The translations under genes were made by a program, and so were the position numbers. Below the pieces are notes generated by a model that had not been told where the DNA came from, searched no databases, and was given only the letters and a program-made list of their open reading frames with translations. From Gelidibacter gilvus (GTDB taxonomy: Bacteria; Bacteroidota; Bacteroidia; Flavobacteriales; Flavobacteriaceae), in NCBI RefSeq assembly GCF_004115975.1, contig NZ_SDDZ01000001.1, positions 496,001 through 560,000 on the forward strand: DNA of 64,000 bases. The letters are read 5' to 3'. This document shows positions 33,623-42,779 of the stretch, piece after piece; the stretch's first letter is position 1; the number at the start of each line of letters is the position of its first letter.

Positions 33623-34576
33623 TTAGTCTCTTTTGTTTACCCTAGGGTTATCTTTTTTAGCAGTTTTCTGCTTACGTTTTTTCTCTAGTTCAGATGATTT
33701 TAGCTTGCCATCGTTTTCAACACCTCTGGCTTGGGCATTCCTCATATATTGGATGTAGCCACGACCGGTAAATTCATAGGTTGTACCAGATTTCGCATGG
33801 TAAAGCTCTATCACTTGATCATTAAGAACGCTCAACTCGAAGAATTCATTATCAAAATAATCATAATCTAATGTTAATGTTTTGAGGTGCGTATTTCCTG
33901 TAATATTTCCGACGCCATAAATTCCGGTGTAGTCCCAATAAATATCATTAGGATTGGAGATGTTGTAGTCTTGCGAGCTTCTAAATTCAGAATCATTTCC
34001 GCCCGCTAAAAACTGTAGATAATTCTCACTGTCAAACTCATTTAAGGCCCCCATTTGACTTGTGTAGGTTTTTTCCCAAGCCTTATATTCTTGCAGGAAA
34101 TAATGGATGTTATCATAAAAAACAAAGTCATAATCAAATGCCGATTTTTGATACCCATGTAAAAAGTACGAGGTGTCATTAAAAGGGTTGTACAATTCGA
34201 TGGTGTCGTAATCTACTTGATAGACATCAAAACTTTGAAAGCCATCCAGGTCATGATACACATCTAAAATCATGTCATAAGCATCATATTCTCCAACATC
34301 AATTCCCAAGCCGTTGCCTTGTCCGTTAGGTCCAAAACCAACCAAATTGTTATTGGCAAACAGTACGCCATTTCTAAAAGAAAGCGTAAACGCAATTTGT
34401 AAAAAAGGCGTTTCTCCATAGCCTGCGGTTTGATTGATGTCAACATACCATAAATCATAAGAACCTAATAACTGATTTAATGAAATTGCTGGTTCTTCAT
34501 AAACAGGATTGGTAGTACAAGATGTAAATATGGTTGCAACTAGGGCAAGTCCGAAGAGTAATTTTAGAGCTTTCAT
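33623..34576 (-). CDS. Lipoprotein of unknown function
   Basis: This 317-residue protein has a lipoprotein signal with lipobox F-T-S-C (Cys20). The middle (about 35-280) is rich in Asp, Tyr and Phe with an alternating pattern that suggests a beta-sandwich or lipocalin-like fold. The last ~35 residues are strongly basic (K-K-R-K-Q-K-T-A-K-K). I do not recognise a family. It forms a single-gene unit with its own terminator. It is probably anchored in a membrane facing the periplasm or outside; no function can be assigned. Confidence 0.7.
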   Translation of the reverse strand: MKALKLLFGLALVATIFTSCTTNPVYEEPAISLNQLLGSYDLWYVDINQTAGYGETPFLQIAFTLSFRNGVLFANNNLVGFGPNGQGNGLGIDVGEYDAYDMILDVYHDLDGFQSFDVYQVDYDTIELYNPFNDTSYFLHGYQKSAFDYDFVFYDNIHYFLQEYKAWEKTYTSQMGALNEFDSENYLQFLAGGNDSEFRSSQDYNISNPNDIYWDYTGIYGVGNITGNTHLKTLTLDYDYFDNEFFELSVLNDQVIELYHAKSGTTYEFTGRGYIQYMRNAQARGVENDGKLKSSELEKKRKQKTAKKDNPRVNKRD

Positions 34577-34794
34577 CTGTTCAGTTTTAGTTTAAATCGT
34601 GGTTTATCTGTTGGCTTAAAGTGCGATGAAATTAGCAAAACAAACTAAAATCGCAATTTATATTTTGGGATTTGAAATGGCTATGCAATTTCCAGAATCC
34701 GACAATTTAAAGATTATAGTGTGAAGAATTCAAAACACGTGCCAAAAATTAATGATCCGTTGATTTCGAAATGGAAAAACCGTAAATTTTTATG

Positions 34795-34802
34795 TACTTT
34801 TG
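34795..34802 (+). promoter_or_regulatory. -7 promoter box of gpsA-like gene
   Basis: TACTTTTG fits TAnnTTTG. It overlaps the upstream alternative TTG start at 34800, which supports the ATG at 34827 as the true start. Confidence 0.55.
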
Positions 34803-34826
34803 AAATGCATTAACTTTTATATATTT

Positions 34827-35828
34827 ATGAGTACACCAATAAAATATGCCGTTTTTGGATCAGGAAGCTGGGCCACAGCGATCGTAAAAATGCTTTGTGA
34901 AAATCTAGATGAAGTAGGTTGGTATATGCGAAGTGTTTACATTAAAGAACACTTGCTAAAGGAACAGCACAATCCAAGCTATTTAAGCTCAGTCGAATTT
35001 AAGACCTCACAACTTAAGATCAGCAATGACATCAATGAGATGGCAACTTATGCTGATGTGTTGATTTTTGTAATTCCATCTGCTTTTATTCATGACGAAT
35101 TGTTAAAGTTAGAGGTAGACTTTAAAGATAAAATTATCGTTTCTGCAGTAAAAGGTATTATGCCTGAAACCGGTAAATTGGTAGGTGAACATTTTCATGA
35201 TATTTATGGTGTTTCTTATGATAATATAGCCGTAATCTCAGGGCCTTGTCATGCGGAAGAAGTCGCATTGGAACGTTTGTCTTATTTGACCATTGCCTGT
35301 GCAGATGAGACCAAAGCCGCACAAATTGCTAAAGCTTTAGCAAGTAGTTATATAAAAACCTCAACAAGTGATGATGTCATAGGCATTGAATATGCTGTCA
35401 TGCTCAAAAACATTTATGCTATTGCAGCCGGGATTGCGCACGGATTGGGATATGGCGATAATTTTCAAAGCGTCTTGATGAGTAATGCCATCCGAGAAAT
35501 GAAACGCTTTATTAAAAAACGTCACAAGATGAAGCGTAATATCAATGATTCTGCTTATTTGGGCGATTTGTTGGTTACCGGATATTCCCTATTTTCACGT
35601 AACAGAATGTTCGGAAATATGATAGGGAAGGGCTATACGGTCAAATCTGCGCAAATGGAAATGAATATGGTAGCTGAGGGTTATTATGCCACCAAAAGTG
35701 CCTATGATCTTATTGAAAAGGATGAAAGAAAAGGCAAACTACCTATTATTACTGCAACGTATGCCATTTTGTATGAAGGCAAAGATCCAAAAAGGACATT
35801 TCAGAAATTGACGGAAAAGTTGGATTGA
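34827..35828 (+). CDS. gpsA: NAD(P)-dependent glycerol-3-phosphate dehydrogenase
   Basis: This 333-residue enzyme reduces dihydroxyacetone phosphate to sn-glycerol-3-phosphate for phospholipid synthesis. The Rossmann motif V-F-G-S-G-S-W-A-T-A is at the N-terminus. V-S-A-V-K-G-I, S-G-P-C-H-A-E-E and E-Y-A-V-M-L-K-N-I-Y-A-I-A-A-G follow, with the catalytic lysine region conserved. S-G-P-C-H is a variant of the more usual S-G-P-S. The ATG at 34827 is preferred since the longer TTG frame overlaps the promoter box. No operon partner is evident. Confidence 0.92.
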   Translation: MSTPIKYAVFGSGSWATAIVKMLCENLDEVGWYMRSVYIKEHLLKEQHNPSYLSSVEFKTSQLKISNDINEMATYADVLIFVIPSAFIHDELLKLEVDFKDKIIVSAVKGIMPETGKLVGEHFHDIYGVSYDNIAVISGPCHAEEVALERLSYLTIACADETKAAQIAKALASSYIKTSTSDDVIGIEYAVMLKNIYAIAAGIAHGLGYGDNFQSVLMSNAIREMKRFIKKRHKMKRNINDSAYLGDLLVTGYSLFSRNRMFGNMIGKGYTVKSAQMEMNMVAEGYYATKSAYDLIEKDERKGKLPIITATYAILYEGKDPKRTFQKLTEKLD

Positions 35829-35831
35829 CCA

Positions 35832-35851
35832 ATTCCTGCGAAGGCAGGAAT
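35832..35851. repeat. Dispersed 20-bp palindromic repeat, copy 3
   Basis: ATTCCTGCGAAGGCAGGAAT, identical to copy 2, starts 4 bp after the gpsA stop codon. Confidence 0.75.
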
Positions 35852-35963
35852 CTTGTGTTTAATAAGAAAATTCTTGTCAATAATTTTGAATTTAATGAAG
35901 TTTTTGAAATCGACAAAAGTATTGAAGTTTTAACTATGGGTTTGCAGCCTTCGCAGTACTGTA

Positions 35964-36359
35964 TTATTTAACCAATATTCCCTTCATTTCCATCAACGGA
36001 ATATTCTGAAAAGCCTTTTCATTGATCGTATTCCTTCTGAATAGGAAGTTTTTCTCATGCATGGTATTCCCTTCAAAAAACGTCACTTTAAATTCATTGT
36101 TCAATACGAACAACTCCTCAGGCATAAATTCGATTTTGGCATAGCTCTTTTTTGGAAGTAGATCCAGTTTTTTACGGAAGGTCGATGTCACTTTCTTTTC
36201 GGAATAACCGTTAGTAACGATGAGCACGAGCTCTAAATCGATGTTCTTGTCATTGATGATGTAGGCATTCCAATCGTGGGTTTTGTAAAGGTCATTATAC
36301 TCATTAACGATGGCTAAATACACGCCTTCAACTTTCGGAATTTGGATGTCTTTTTTCAT
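35964..36359 (-). CDS. Conserved Bacteroidota protein of unknown function
   Basis: The start at 36359 (131 aa, M-K-K-D-I-Q-I-P-K-V-E-G) fits the family; a longer frame adds 18 residues. The protein is soluble with alternating strands (V-Y-L-A-I-V-N-E, W-N-A-Y-I-I-N, L-E-L-V-L-I-V-T-N-G-Y) and likely an all-beta fold. From memory, homologues are widespread in Flavobacteriaceae and are sometimes mislabelled as a phenylalanyl-tRNA synthetase subunit. Nothing in the sequence supports that; the real pheS is at 43402. Function unknown. Confidence 0.7.
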   Translation of the reverse strand: MKKDIQIPKVEGVYLAIVNEYNDLYKTHDWNAYIINDKNIDLELVLIVTNGYSEKKVTSTFRKKLDLLPKKSYAKIEFMPEELFVLNNEFKVTFFEGNTMHEKNFLFRRNTINEKAFQNIPLMEMKGILVK

Positions 36360-36527
36360 AAATAAGATCAGGTCATTTCCTTGAAGAAGGAAAACTTTTA
36401 AATTGAACTGCAAAGTTACTGTTTTATAGTAAATATCAATTCTTGAGAAATCGCACTTTATTTAAAAAGATAGGCACTTTATTTAATTCTAATTTTTTTG
36501 TACATTTTAGACGTTGAAAATATTTAA

Positions 36528-36608
36528 GATGGAATAGTTACTCTTATTCGAATGAAATGCCCCATATCTGGAAATCCAAGTCAAGTTGAAATCATTGGTT
36601 ATAATTAA
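36528..36608 (+). pseudogene. higB toxin remnant (C-terminal end only)
   Basis: The open frame just before higA encodes a segment ending G-N-P-S-Q-V-E-I-I-G-Y-N then stop. This closely matches the usual HigB ending G-N-x-S-E-V-E-I-I-D-Y-H. The upstream part (I-R-M-K-C-P-I-S) looks like a garbled W-R-I-C-F-I-W-K-S. A stop codon at 36525 removes everything before it, so no functional toxin can be made. The order higB-higA and a 12-bp gap between this stop and the higA ATG keep the normal operon geometry. Confidence 0.65.
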
Positions 36609-36620
36609 AAGGTTGTTAAA

Positions 36621-36923
36621 ATGGAAAAATTAGATAATGTACATCCAGGAGAAATATTGCACTATGAGTTTCTTGAGCCCCTTGAAATAACAGCCTACAG
36701 ACTAGCGAAGGATTTGAAAATTCCACAAACACGAATTTCTGAAATTTTAAAGGGAAATAGGAGAATTTCCGCAGATACAGCTTTGCGATTGAGCAAATAT
36801 TTTGGAAATTCTGCAAAATTCTGGCTTGGAATCCAGAATGATGATGATATCGAACAAGAAAAGGAAAACAAAAAAGAGGAACTGAAGGAGATTAAAAAGT
36901 ATTCTGAAAAAGACGTTGCTTAA
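36621..36923 (+). CDS. higA: HigA family antitoxin (XRE-type)
   Basis: This 100-residue protein has the HigA/VapI layout. The N-terminal H-P-G-E-I-L-x-x-E-F-L-E-P-L motif is followed by a helix-turn-helix (residues ~25-70, Y-R-L-A-K-D-L...I-S-E-I-L-K-G-N-R-R-I-S-A-D-T-A-L-R-L) and F-W-L-G-I-Q. The tail (about 78-100) is Lys/Glu-rich. HigA neutralises HigB mRNA interferases and represses its operon. Its partner toxin here is only a relic (36528-36608), so it is an orphan antitoxin that may persist as a regulator or against related toxins. Confidence 0.92.
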   Translation: MEKLDNVHPGEILHYEFLEPLEITAYRLAKDLKIPQTRISEILKGNRRISADTALRLSKYFGNSAKFWLGIQNDDDIEQEKENKKEELKEIKKYSEKDVA

Positions 36924-36970
36924 GACATTAAACCGCCATTGTTTTTTTTGAATAACTTGAATTTTGCAAA

Positions 36971-37007
36971 AAAAAAAGAAGACCCAGTTACCCAAGTCTT
37001 CTTTTTT
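36971..37007. terminator. Bidirectional terminator, higA / efflux operon
   Basis: Stem of A-run plus GAAGAC and GTCTTC plus T-run, with an imperfect inner loop, lies between the converging higA and outer-membrane-factor genes. Confidence 0.75.
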
Positions 37008-37032
37008 AATGTATAAATTTATTATTAACGGT

Positions 37033-38442
37033 CTACTTCCAGCCACCACCAAGAGCCTCGTACAGCTCAACGATAGTCAACAATTGTTGTAATTTACTAT
37101 CAATCACATTCAACTCCGAGTTTAAAGCGCTCTGTCTGGTAATCAATAAATCTAAATAATTGGCAAATCCGCTTTTTAACAGTTCCGATGAATTTCTTTC
37201 TGCATTTCTCAAGGCCTCAACTTCCAGAAGTCTGAATTCGAATTTCCTGGTCTCAGCATTGTAGGCATATAAGGCATTTGAAACCTCATTTCCTGCCACC
37301 AATAACGAACGTTTAAATTCTAATAAGGCTTGCTCTTGCTGTGCGTCTGCTACTTCCTTTTGCGTTCTTAATTTACGCTGATTAAAGATCGGTTGCGCCA
37401 ATCCACCAACAATATTCGCAAATAGCGAATTGGTATTCAGCAACTGATCCAATTCTAAACTTTGAAAACCACCAGCGGCTGAAATGGTCAATGAAGGATA
37501 GAAGCTACTTCGAGCCACATTGGTCATTTCAAAAGCACGAACTAAATTATATTCTGCCGATATGACATCGGGTCTATTTCTCAACAAAGTGGAGGGAACA
37601 CCTAATTTTAAGTCAGATTGCAATCTTTGTTCATCTAGAATACCGCGTGCATACTTTTGAGGTTGCTGCCCCAATAGGATACTCATGACGTTTTCAGTTT
37701 GAAAAATTGCGGTTTCTAAATCTACCACCAAGGCTCTAGCTTGATTATATTGGGCAATATTTTGATCTACCGCTACTTGGTTTACATTTCCCGCGTCTTT
37801 TAGAGCTTGTATGGTACTCACACTTGAATCTCTTACAATCACGGTTTTTTTGGTAATTTCCAATTGAGCATCCAAAGCTAGCATTTGGTAATAAGTTGCT
37901 GCAATATCAGACACTAAACGTGATTTTACCGCCTGATGCGCGGCGACAATTCTTAAATAATCAGCTTCAGAAGCGCGTTTGTTACTTCTTATTTTTCCCC
38001 AGATATCAGCCTCCCAAGATAAACTTGCAGTCAAATCAAACTGATCTGAAGATCGGCTAGACAAGAAAGAACCCAATTGGCTGTTTTTTGACATCTCTTG
38101 ATGGGTCACTGAAGCATTTCCGTTTATTGAAGGGAAAAATGCTGCCTTTCCTTGTTTTACATACGCCTCCGCAGCCAATACCTGTTGCATGGCCACGCGG
38201 ATGTCGATGTTATTTTGAAGTCCTGTTTCAATGTACTGAACCAAATACGGATCGGTGAACAGTTCTTTCCAAGACAAATCGGCCATGGAAAGCGTATCTG
38301 TTGGTAAAGCATCCGTTCTGAACAGATTTTGGGTTTCTTCAACTTGTGGTCGGTCATAGTCTTTTGCTACAAAACAACTTTGAAGGGAGAATGCTGAAAC
38401 GGTCAGCATTACCATATATTTAAATGTGCGAGTTTTAAGCAT
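37033..38442 (-). CDS. RND efflux outer-membrane lipoprotein (OprM/NodT family)
   Basis: This ~469-residue TolC-like factor has a lipobox L-Q-S-C and two repeated helical halves. Family marks are Y-x-R-P after the lipobox, L-S-W-E-A-D-I-W-G-K-I-R-S, and L-G-V-P-S-T-L-L-R-N-R-P-D-V. Y-P-S-L-T-I-S-A-A-G-G follows. It forms the outer-membrane channel of a tripartite efflux pump. An ATG at 38451 is an alternative start; either overlaps the end of the pump gene, showing tight coupling. It is last in the operon and ends at a bidirectional terminator. Confidence 0.93.
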   Translation of the reverse strand: MLKTRTFKYMVMLTVSAFSLQSCFVAKDYDRPQVEETQNLFRTDALPTDTLSMADLSWKELFTDPYLVQYIETGLQNNIDIRVAMQQVLAAEAYVKQGKAAFFPSINGNASVTHQEMSKNSQLGSFLSSRSSDQFDLTASLSWEADIWGKIRSNKRASEADYLRIVAAHQAVKSRLVSDIAATYYQMLALDAQLEITKKTVIVRDSSVSTIQALKDAGNVNQVAVDQNIAQYNQARALVVDLETAIFQTENVMSILLGQQPQKYARGILDEQRLQSDLKLGVPSTLLRNRPDVISAEYNLVRAFEMTNVARSSFYPSLTISAAGGFQSLELDQLLNTNSLFANIVGGLAQPIFNQRKLRTQKEVADAQQEQALLEFKRSLLVAGNEVSNALYAYNAETRKFEFRLLEVEALRNAERNSSELLKSGFANYLDLLITRQSALNSELNVIDSKLQQLLTIVELYEALGGGWK

Positions 38443-41400
38443 TGTTATCATGATTTTGATCGTCGTTAAGTTCTAATGTTTGTTGATTAGCTTCCGCTTC
38501 TAGTTCTAATACGCGTTGTGGTGCTCCTGATATTTTCTCCTGTAACCATTGGAAGAACATGAACAGAATTGGAATGACAAACACCCCAAGAACGGTTCCT
38601 ATCAATACGCCACCTACAGCTCCTGTTCCAATGGATCGGTTTCCTTCCGCACCTACACCACTTGCAAACACCAATGGCGATAATCCGAAGATAAAAGCAA
38701 AGGAGGTCATTAAAATAGGTCGTAGACGCGCTTCAGCACCATGGACGGCAGCTGCCAAGATGGATTCACCTCTACGTCGTCTTTGCAGTGCGAACTCCAC
38801 AATTAAAATGGCATTCTTCGCCAAGAGTCCGAGTAGCATAATTAATGCAATTTGGAAATAGATATTGTTTTGTAACCCTGTAAGTTGCGTTGTAAAATAC
38901 GCTCCAAATACACCTAATGGTAAGGATAGAAGTACAGAGAAAGGAATTAAATAACTTTCGTACTGCGCTGCCAACAAGAAATAAACAAACACTAACGACA
39001 ATATAAAAATGGTCGTCGTTTGGTTTCCTGCGTTCACTTCCTCACGGGTTAATCCAGAATACGCGGTGGTATAATTGGCAGGTAAGCTTTGTGAAACTTC
39101 ATCTACTGCTTTGATGGCATCACCAGAACTATAACCCGGAGCTATGGCCGCGTTTAAGGTTACCGAATTAAATAGGTTAAAACGTGTTACAGATTGTGGT
39201 CCATAAACTCTTTCTAAGTTTACAAACGTTGTAATTGGTGTCATTTCTCCTGTTCCGGTACGTACATAAAGTTTGCCCAGATCACTCTCTTCTGCACGGT
39301 CTTGTGGTAAGGCCTGTACATAAACACGGTATTGTTTACCAAATCTTGAGAAATCGGCGGCAAAAATACTTCCAATATACCCTTGAAGTGTTGAAAAGAT
39401 ATCACTAATCGGAACGCCTAATTCTTTGGCCAATTCTGCATTGAGTTCAATCTCATACTGCGGATATTTGGTGTTAAATGAGGATTGTGCATATTGAATT
39501 TCTGGACGTTGCGAAAGTTTATTTGCAAAATCCTGAGTGACTTTATCAAGGTCGGTAAAGCTTCCACCGGAACGGTCCAATAAGTTCACTTCAATACCTG
39601 CCGAGTTTCCGAATCCTGGAATACTTGGCGGTGAAAAGAAAAGGATATTGGCTTCAGGAATCTGTGCAGCAGCACCAAACATTTGTCCGGTAATACTTTG
39701 TGCACTAAGAGACTCGTCTTTACGGTCTTCCATGTCATCTAATCGAATAAAACCCAATCCGAAGTTACTTCCTGCACCTCCCAAAAAGCTACTTCCTTCA
39801 ATAAGTGACCCGCCTTTAACCCCAGGGATTGCTCTTAATTTTTCATATAGATCGGCATTTACCTGATGGGTTCTGTCTATTGAAGATCCTGGAGGAAGTT
39901 CGACGTTCACGAATACGATACCTCTATCTTCATCGGGAACAAATCCTGTTGGCAATACGGAAGAAGACCACCAAATAGCACCTACCGATATGGCAAGAAC
40001 AACTACGGTAATCCATTTGTGTCTGTATAGAAAATGTACCGATTTTCCGTATCTATTGACCGTGGCATCAAAACCTCTATTGAAGCCATCAAAGAAACGT
40101 CCAAGAAAGCCTTTCTTCTTTTTGTTTTGTTTGTCGTCATGTCCTTTTAAGAACAGGGCACATAATGCAGGACTCAGGGTTAAAGCATTAACAGCCGAAA
40201 TCATAATGGCTACAATAAGCGTAACTCCAAACTGTTCATAGAAGACTCCCGTTGGTCCTTGTATAAATGTTACCGGAACAAATACGGCAGCCATCACCAA
40301 GGTAATGGAAATAATAGCTCCAGTAATATCGTCCATGGCGTCTACAGTTGCCTTCTTTGGATCGGTTTCGCCTTCATCAATCTTGGCATGCACCGCTTCA
40401 ACCACCACAATGGCATCATCCACCACAATACCAATAGCCAATACTAAAGCGAAAAGTGTTAATAGGTTGATAGAATATCCAAAGAGATTCAGGAAGAAAA
40501 AAGTACCAATAATAGATACCGGAACTGCAATGGCAGGAATTAGGGTGGATCTAAAATCCTGTAAGAAAATGAATACTACTAAGAACACTAGCAAAAATGC
40601 TTCGGCTAAAGTGGTCACCACCTTTTCAATGGAGGCGTTTAAGAACGTATTGGTATTATAAGGAATAAAGATCTCAACACCTTTAGGTAAATCGGCTTTA
40701 ATCTCGTCCAGTTTTTTCTCGATTTCAATAATAATGTCACGCGCATTGGAACCTTTGGTTTGGAAAATACCCATGTTTACTGCAGGTAATCCATTTGTAA
40801 TGGATCCTCCGGCATAGGACTGAGCGCCCAATTCAATATCGGCCACATCAGAGAGCTTCAGAAATTGTCCGTTACCCAAGGCTTTAATGATAATGTCACT
40901 ATACTGCGCTTCAGTTTTAAATCGTCCGCCATATTTGATCACATAACTAAAAGCTTCCCCGTCATTTTCTCCTAACGATCCTGCGGCAGCTTCTAAACTT
41001 TGTTCACGCAGTGCTGCTGTAACATCTGTAGGAATTAATCCGTAAGCTGCCATTTTTTCTGGACGTAACCAAATACGCATGGCGTAATCTTTGGCTCCAA
41101 ACACACTGACATCACCAACACCGTCAACCCTTTGTAATTCTGGAATAACGTTTATTTTTAGGTAATTCTGAATAAATGTGGCGTCATAATCAGGATTGGT
41201 ACTGTAGAATGAGGTAAACATCAAGGCACTGGTTTGCTGCTTTGAGGTGGTCACACCGGTTTGCAACACTGCTTGTGGCAATTGCGAATTTGCCCGTGCT
41301 ACACGGTTTTGAACGTTTACTGCTGCAATATCAGGATCGACGTCCTGATCAAAAAACACCGTAATGGTTGCACTTCCTGTATTGGAAGCACTGGAGGTAA

Positions 41401-41632
41401 TGTAAGTCATTCCTTCCACGCCGTTGATTTGTTCTTCTATGGGAATGATGACACTTTCCAAGATAGTTTCAGCATTTGCACCAGGATAATTGGCGTTAAC
41501 TGAAATAGTTGGTGGTGCAATATCTGGATATTGCGTAATAGGCAATGCGGTAAGACCAAGAATACCCAAAATCACAATGATGATGGAGACGACCGTTGAA
41601 AGGACTGGTCTTTCTATAAACATTTTTATCAT
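38435..41632 (-). CDS. RND multidrug efflux permease (HAE1/AcrB type)
   Basis: At 1065 residues this is a full-length proton-driven trimeric pump of the inner membrane. It has the standard M-F-I-E-R-P-V-L start, twelve transmembrane helices in two halves, two large periplasmic loops and the paired aspartates of the proton relay in I-G-I-V-V-D-D-A-I-V-V-V-E. F-x-G-F-x-P-type V-L-P-T-G-F-V-P-D-E-D-R-G marks the HAE1 class. Substrates are likely drugs, dyes, bile-salt-like compounds or solvents, but cannot be read from sequence. It is the third gene of the regulator-adaptor-pump-channel operon. Confidence 0.96.
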   Translation of the reverse strand: MIKMFIERPVLSTVVSIIIVILGILGLTALPITQYPDIAPPTISVNANYPGANAETILESVIIPIEEQINGVEGMTYITSSASNTGSATITVFFDQDVDPDIAAVNVQNRVARANSQLPQAVLQTGVTTSKQQTSALMFTSFYSTNPDYDATFIQNYLKINVIPELQRVDGVGDVSVFGAKDYAMRIWLRPEKMAAYGLIPTDVTAALREQSLEAAAGSLGENDGEAFSYVIKYGGRFKTEAQYSDIIIKALGNGQFLKLSDVADIELGAQSYAGGSITNGLPAVNMGIFQTKGSNARDIIIEIEKKLDEIKADLPKGVEIFIPYNTNTFLNASIEKVVTTLAEAFLLVFLVVFIFLQDFRSTLIPAIAVPVSIIGTFFFLNLFGYSINLLTLFALVLAIGIVVDDAIVVVEAVHAKIDEGETDPKKATVDAMDDITGAIISITLVMAAVFVPVTFIQGPTGVFYEQFGVTLIVAIMISAVNALTLSPALCALFLKGHDDKQNKKKKGFLGRFFDGFNRGFDATVNRYGKSVHFLYRHKWITVVVLAISVGAIWWSSSVLPTGFVPDEDRGIVFVNVELPPGSSIDRTHQVNADLYEKLRAIPGVKGGSLIEGSSFLGGAGSNFGLGFIRLDDMEDRKDESLSAQSITGQMFGAAAQIPEANILFFSPPSIPGFGNSAGIEVNLLDRSGGSFTDLDKVTQDFANKLSQRPEIQYAQSSFNTKYPQYEIELNAELAKELGVPISDIFSTLQGYIGSIFAADFSRFGKQYRVYVQALPQDRAEESDLGKLYVRTGTGEMTPITTFVNLERVYGPQSVTRFNLFNSVTLNAAIAPGYSSGDAIKAVDEVSQSLPANYTTAYSGLTREEVNAGNQTTTIFILSLVFVYFLLAAQYESYLIPFSVLLSLPLGVFGAYFTTQLTGLQNNIYFQIALIMLLGLLAKNAILIVEFALQRRRRGESILAAAVHGAEARLRPILMTSFAFIFGLSPLVFASGVGAEGNRSIGTGAVGGVLIGTVLGVFVIPILFMFFQWLQEKISGAPQRVLELEAEANQQTLELNDDQNHDNNA

Positions 41633-41651
41633 AACTTCTTATCTTACTTTA

Positions 41652-42776
41652 TTATCTGAATACTTTTTCAATAGGTTTTGCAATAGTATCAAAAGGTACT
41701 TCCATAGGCTTAATTTGTGAATCGCCTCTTAACTTAGCAACACCTTTCGCAACTATCTTATCACCAACTTTAAGGCCTTCAGAAACGACGTAAACGTTGT
41801 TAACATCAGCTAAAACTGAGATTCGCGTAGAAACAGCCATATCATCTTCAGCTAACTTATAAACATAATAGCTGCCTTGTTGCTCATAGGTAGACTCTTT
41901 AGGAACTACCACAACATCCGTATAGGTTTTAGGAACCCTAATCTTTCCACTGTTTCCGTTGGTTAATAATCTTGCGTCGTTATTAAACACCGCACGGAAT
42001 GAAATAGAACCTGTATTCACATTCACTTGGGAGTTAATGGTTTCAATGGTCCCTTCTTTGTCATAAGTGCTTCCATTGGCTAAAGTCAAAGTGACTTTAG
42101 GGAAATTTTTGATTTTTTCTTTAATGTTTTCACCTTTTGCATTTTGAATAAAATCAAGATACTCCTTTTCATTCATTGAGAAATAAGCATAGACCTCACT
42201 AATGTCAGAAACCGTAGTTAAAGGCTCTGGACCTGTAGGACTAACTAAAGATCCTTTACGAAGTCGGATCGAACCAACATAGCCATCTACAGGGCTTTTG
42301 ATATTTGCGTAGTCAATGTTGGCACCAATACTGTTATATGCACTTTGCGCCTGGAGTAATTTTGCCTTTGCAGTTTCTAACTGAACGCTACTGATGATAT
42401 TTTTATCCACCAAAGGTTTTAGCTTGTCCACTTCCACTTGAGCTGCATTTACATTCGCTTTTGCTCCCGCAGCATCTTGACTAAGTGTTTGGGTTTCTAA
42501 TTTGAAAAGAGTTTGTCCCTTTCTTACTTTCTGACCTTCGTCCACTAATACCTCTGTAATATAACCTGAAATTTTTGGGCGCACTTCACTGTTATTAACG
42601 CCTTCAATGCTCGTTGGATACGTAGTATATCCTGTTACCGTTTTTTGAGGAATTGTAGTCACCTGAAACGGCATTGGTCCTTGTGGTCCTTGTGGTGCTT
42701 GTTCTTTATCTCCACAGCTCATAAAAAGAGCTATAAAACTAAGGGAGATGACTAATGGAAGTTTAATTGTTTTCAT
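41652..42776 (-). CDS. RND efflux periplasmic adaptor (membrane fusion protein)
   Basis: This 374-residue lipoprotein (lipobox F-M-S-C) has an AcrA-like layout. After a proline/glycine spacer (Q-G-P-Q-G-P), the barrel-sandwich half-motif S-G-Y-I-T-E-V-L-V-D-E-G-Q-x-V-R-K-G-Q-T-L-F is seen. An alpha-hairpin follows (about 100-150), then the second lipoyl half I-K-S-P-V-D-G-Y-V-G and beta-barrel regions. It links the inner-membrane pump to the outer-membrane channel. Only 19 bp separate it from the pump gene and 3 bp from the regulator gene, so the four genes are one operon. Confidence 0.94.
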   Translation of the reverse strand: MKTIKLPLVISLSFIALFMSCGDKEQAPQGPQGPMPFQVTTIPQKTVTGYTTYPTSIEGVNNSEVRPKISGYITEVLVDEGQKVRKGQTLFKLETQTLSQDAAGAKANVNAAQVEVDKLKPLVDKNIISSVQLETAKAKLLQAQSAYNSIGANIDYANIKSPVDGYVGSIRLRKGSLVSPTGPEPLTTVSDISEVYAYFSMNEKEYLDFIQNAKGENIKEKIKNFPKVTLTLANGSTYDKEGTIETINSQVNVNTGSISFRAVFNNDARLLTNGNSGKIRVPKTYTDVVVVPKESTYEQQGSYYVYKLAEDDMAVSTRISVLADVNNVYVVSEGLKVGDKIVAKGVAKLRGDSQIKPMEVPFDTIAKPIEKVFR

Positions 42777-42779
42777 TGA

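Noticed and set aside
35964-36359. Phenylalanyl-tRNA synthetase subunit (a label I recall for homologues)
   Set aside because: No class II synthetase motifs; 131 residues; the real pheS is at 43402-44421.
36621-36923. Complete HigBA toxin-antitoxin module
   Set aside because: The toxin frame is open for only ~26 codons before higA, so only the antitoxin is intact.
40305-40661. 118-codon frame opposite the RND pump gene
   Set aside because: It lies fully inside a well-conserved gene and has no recognisable domain.
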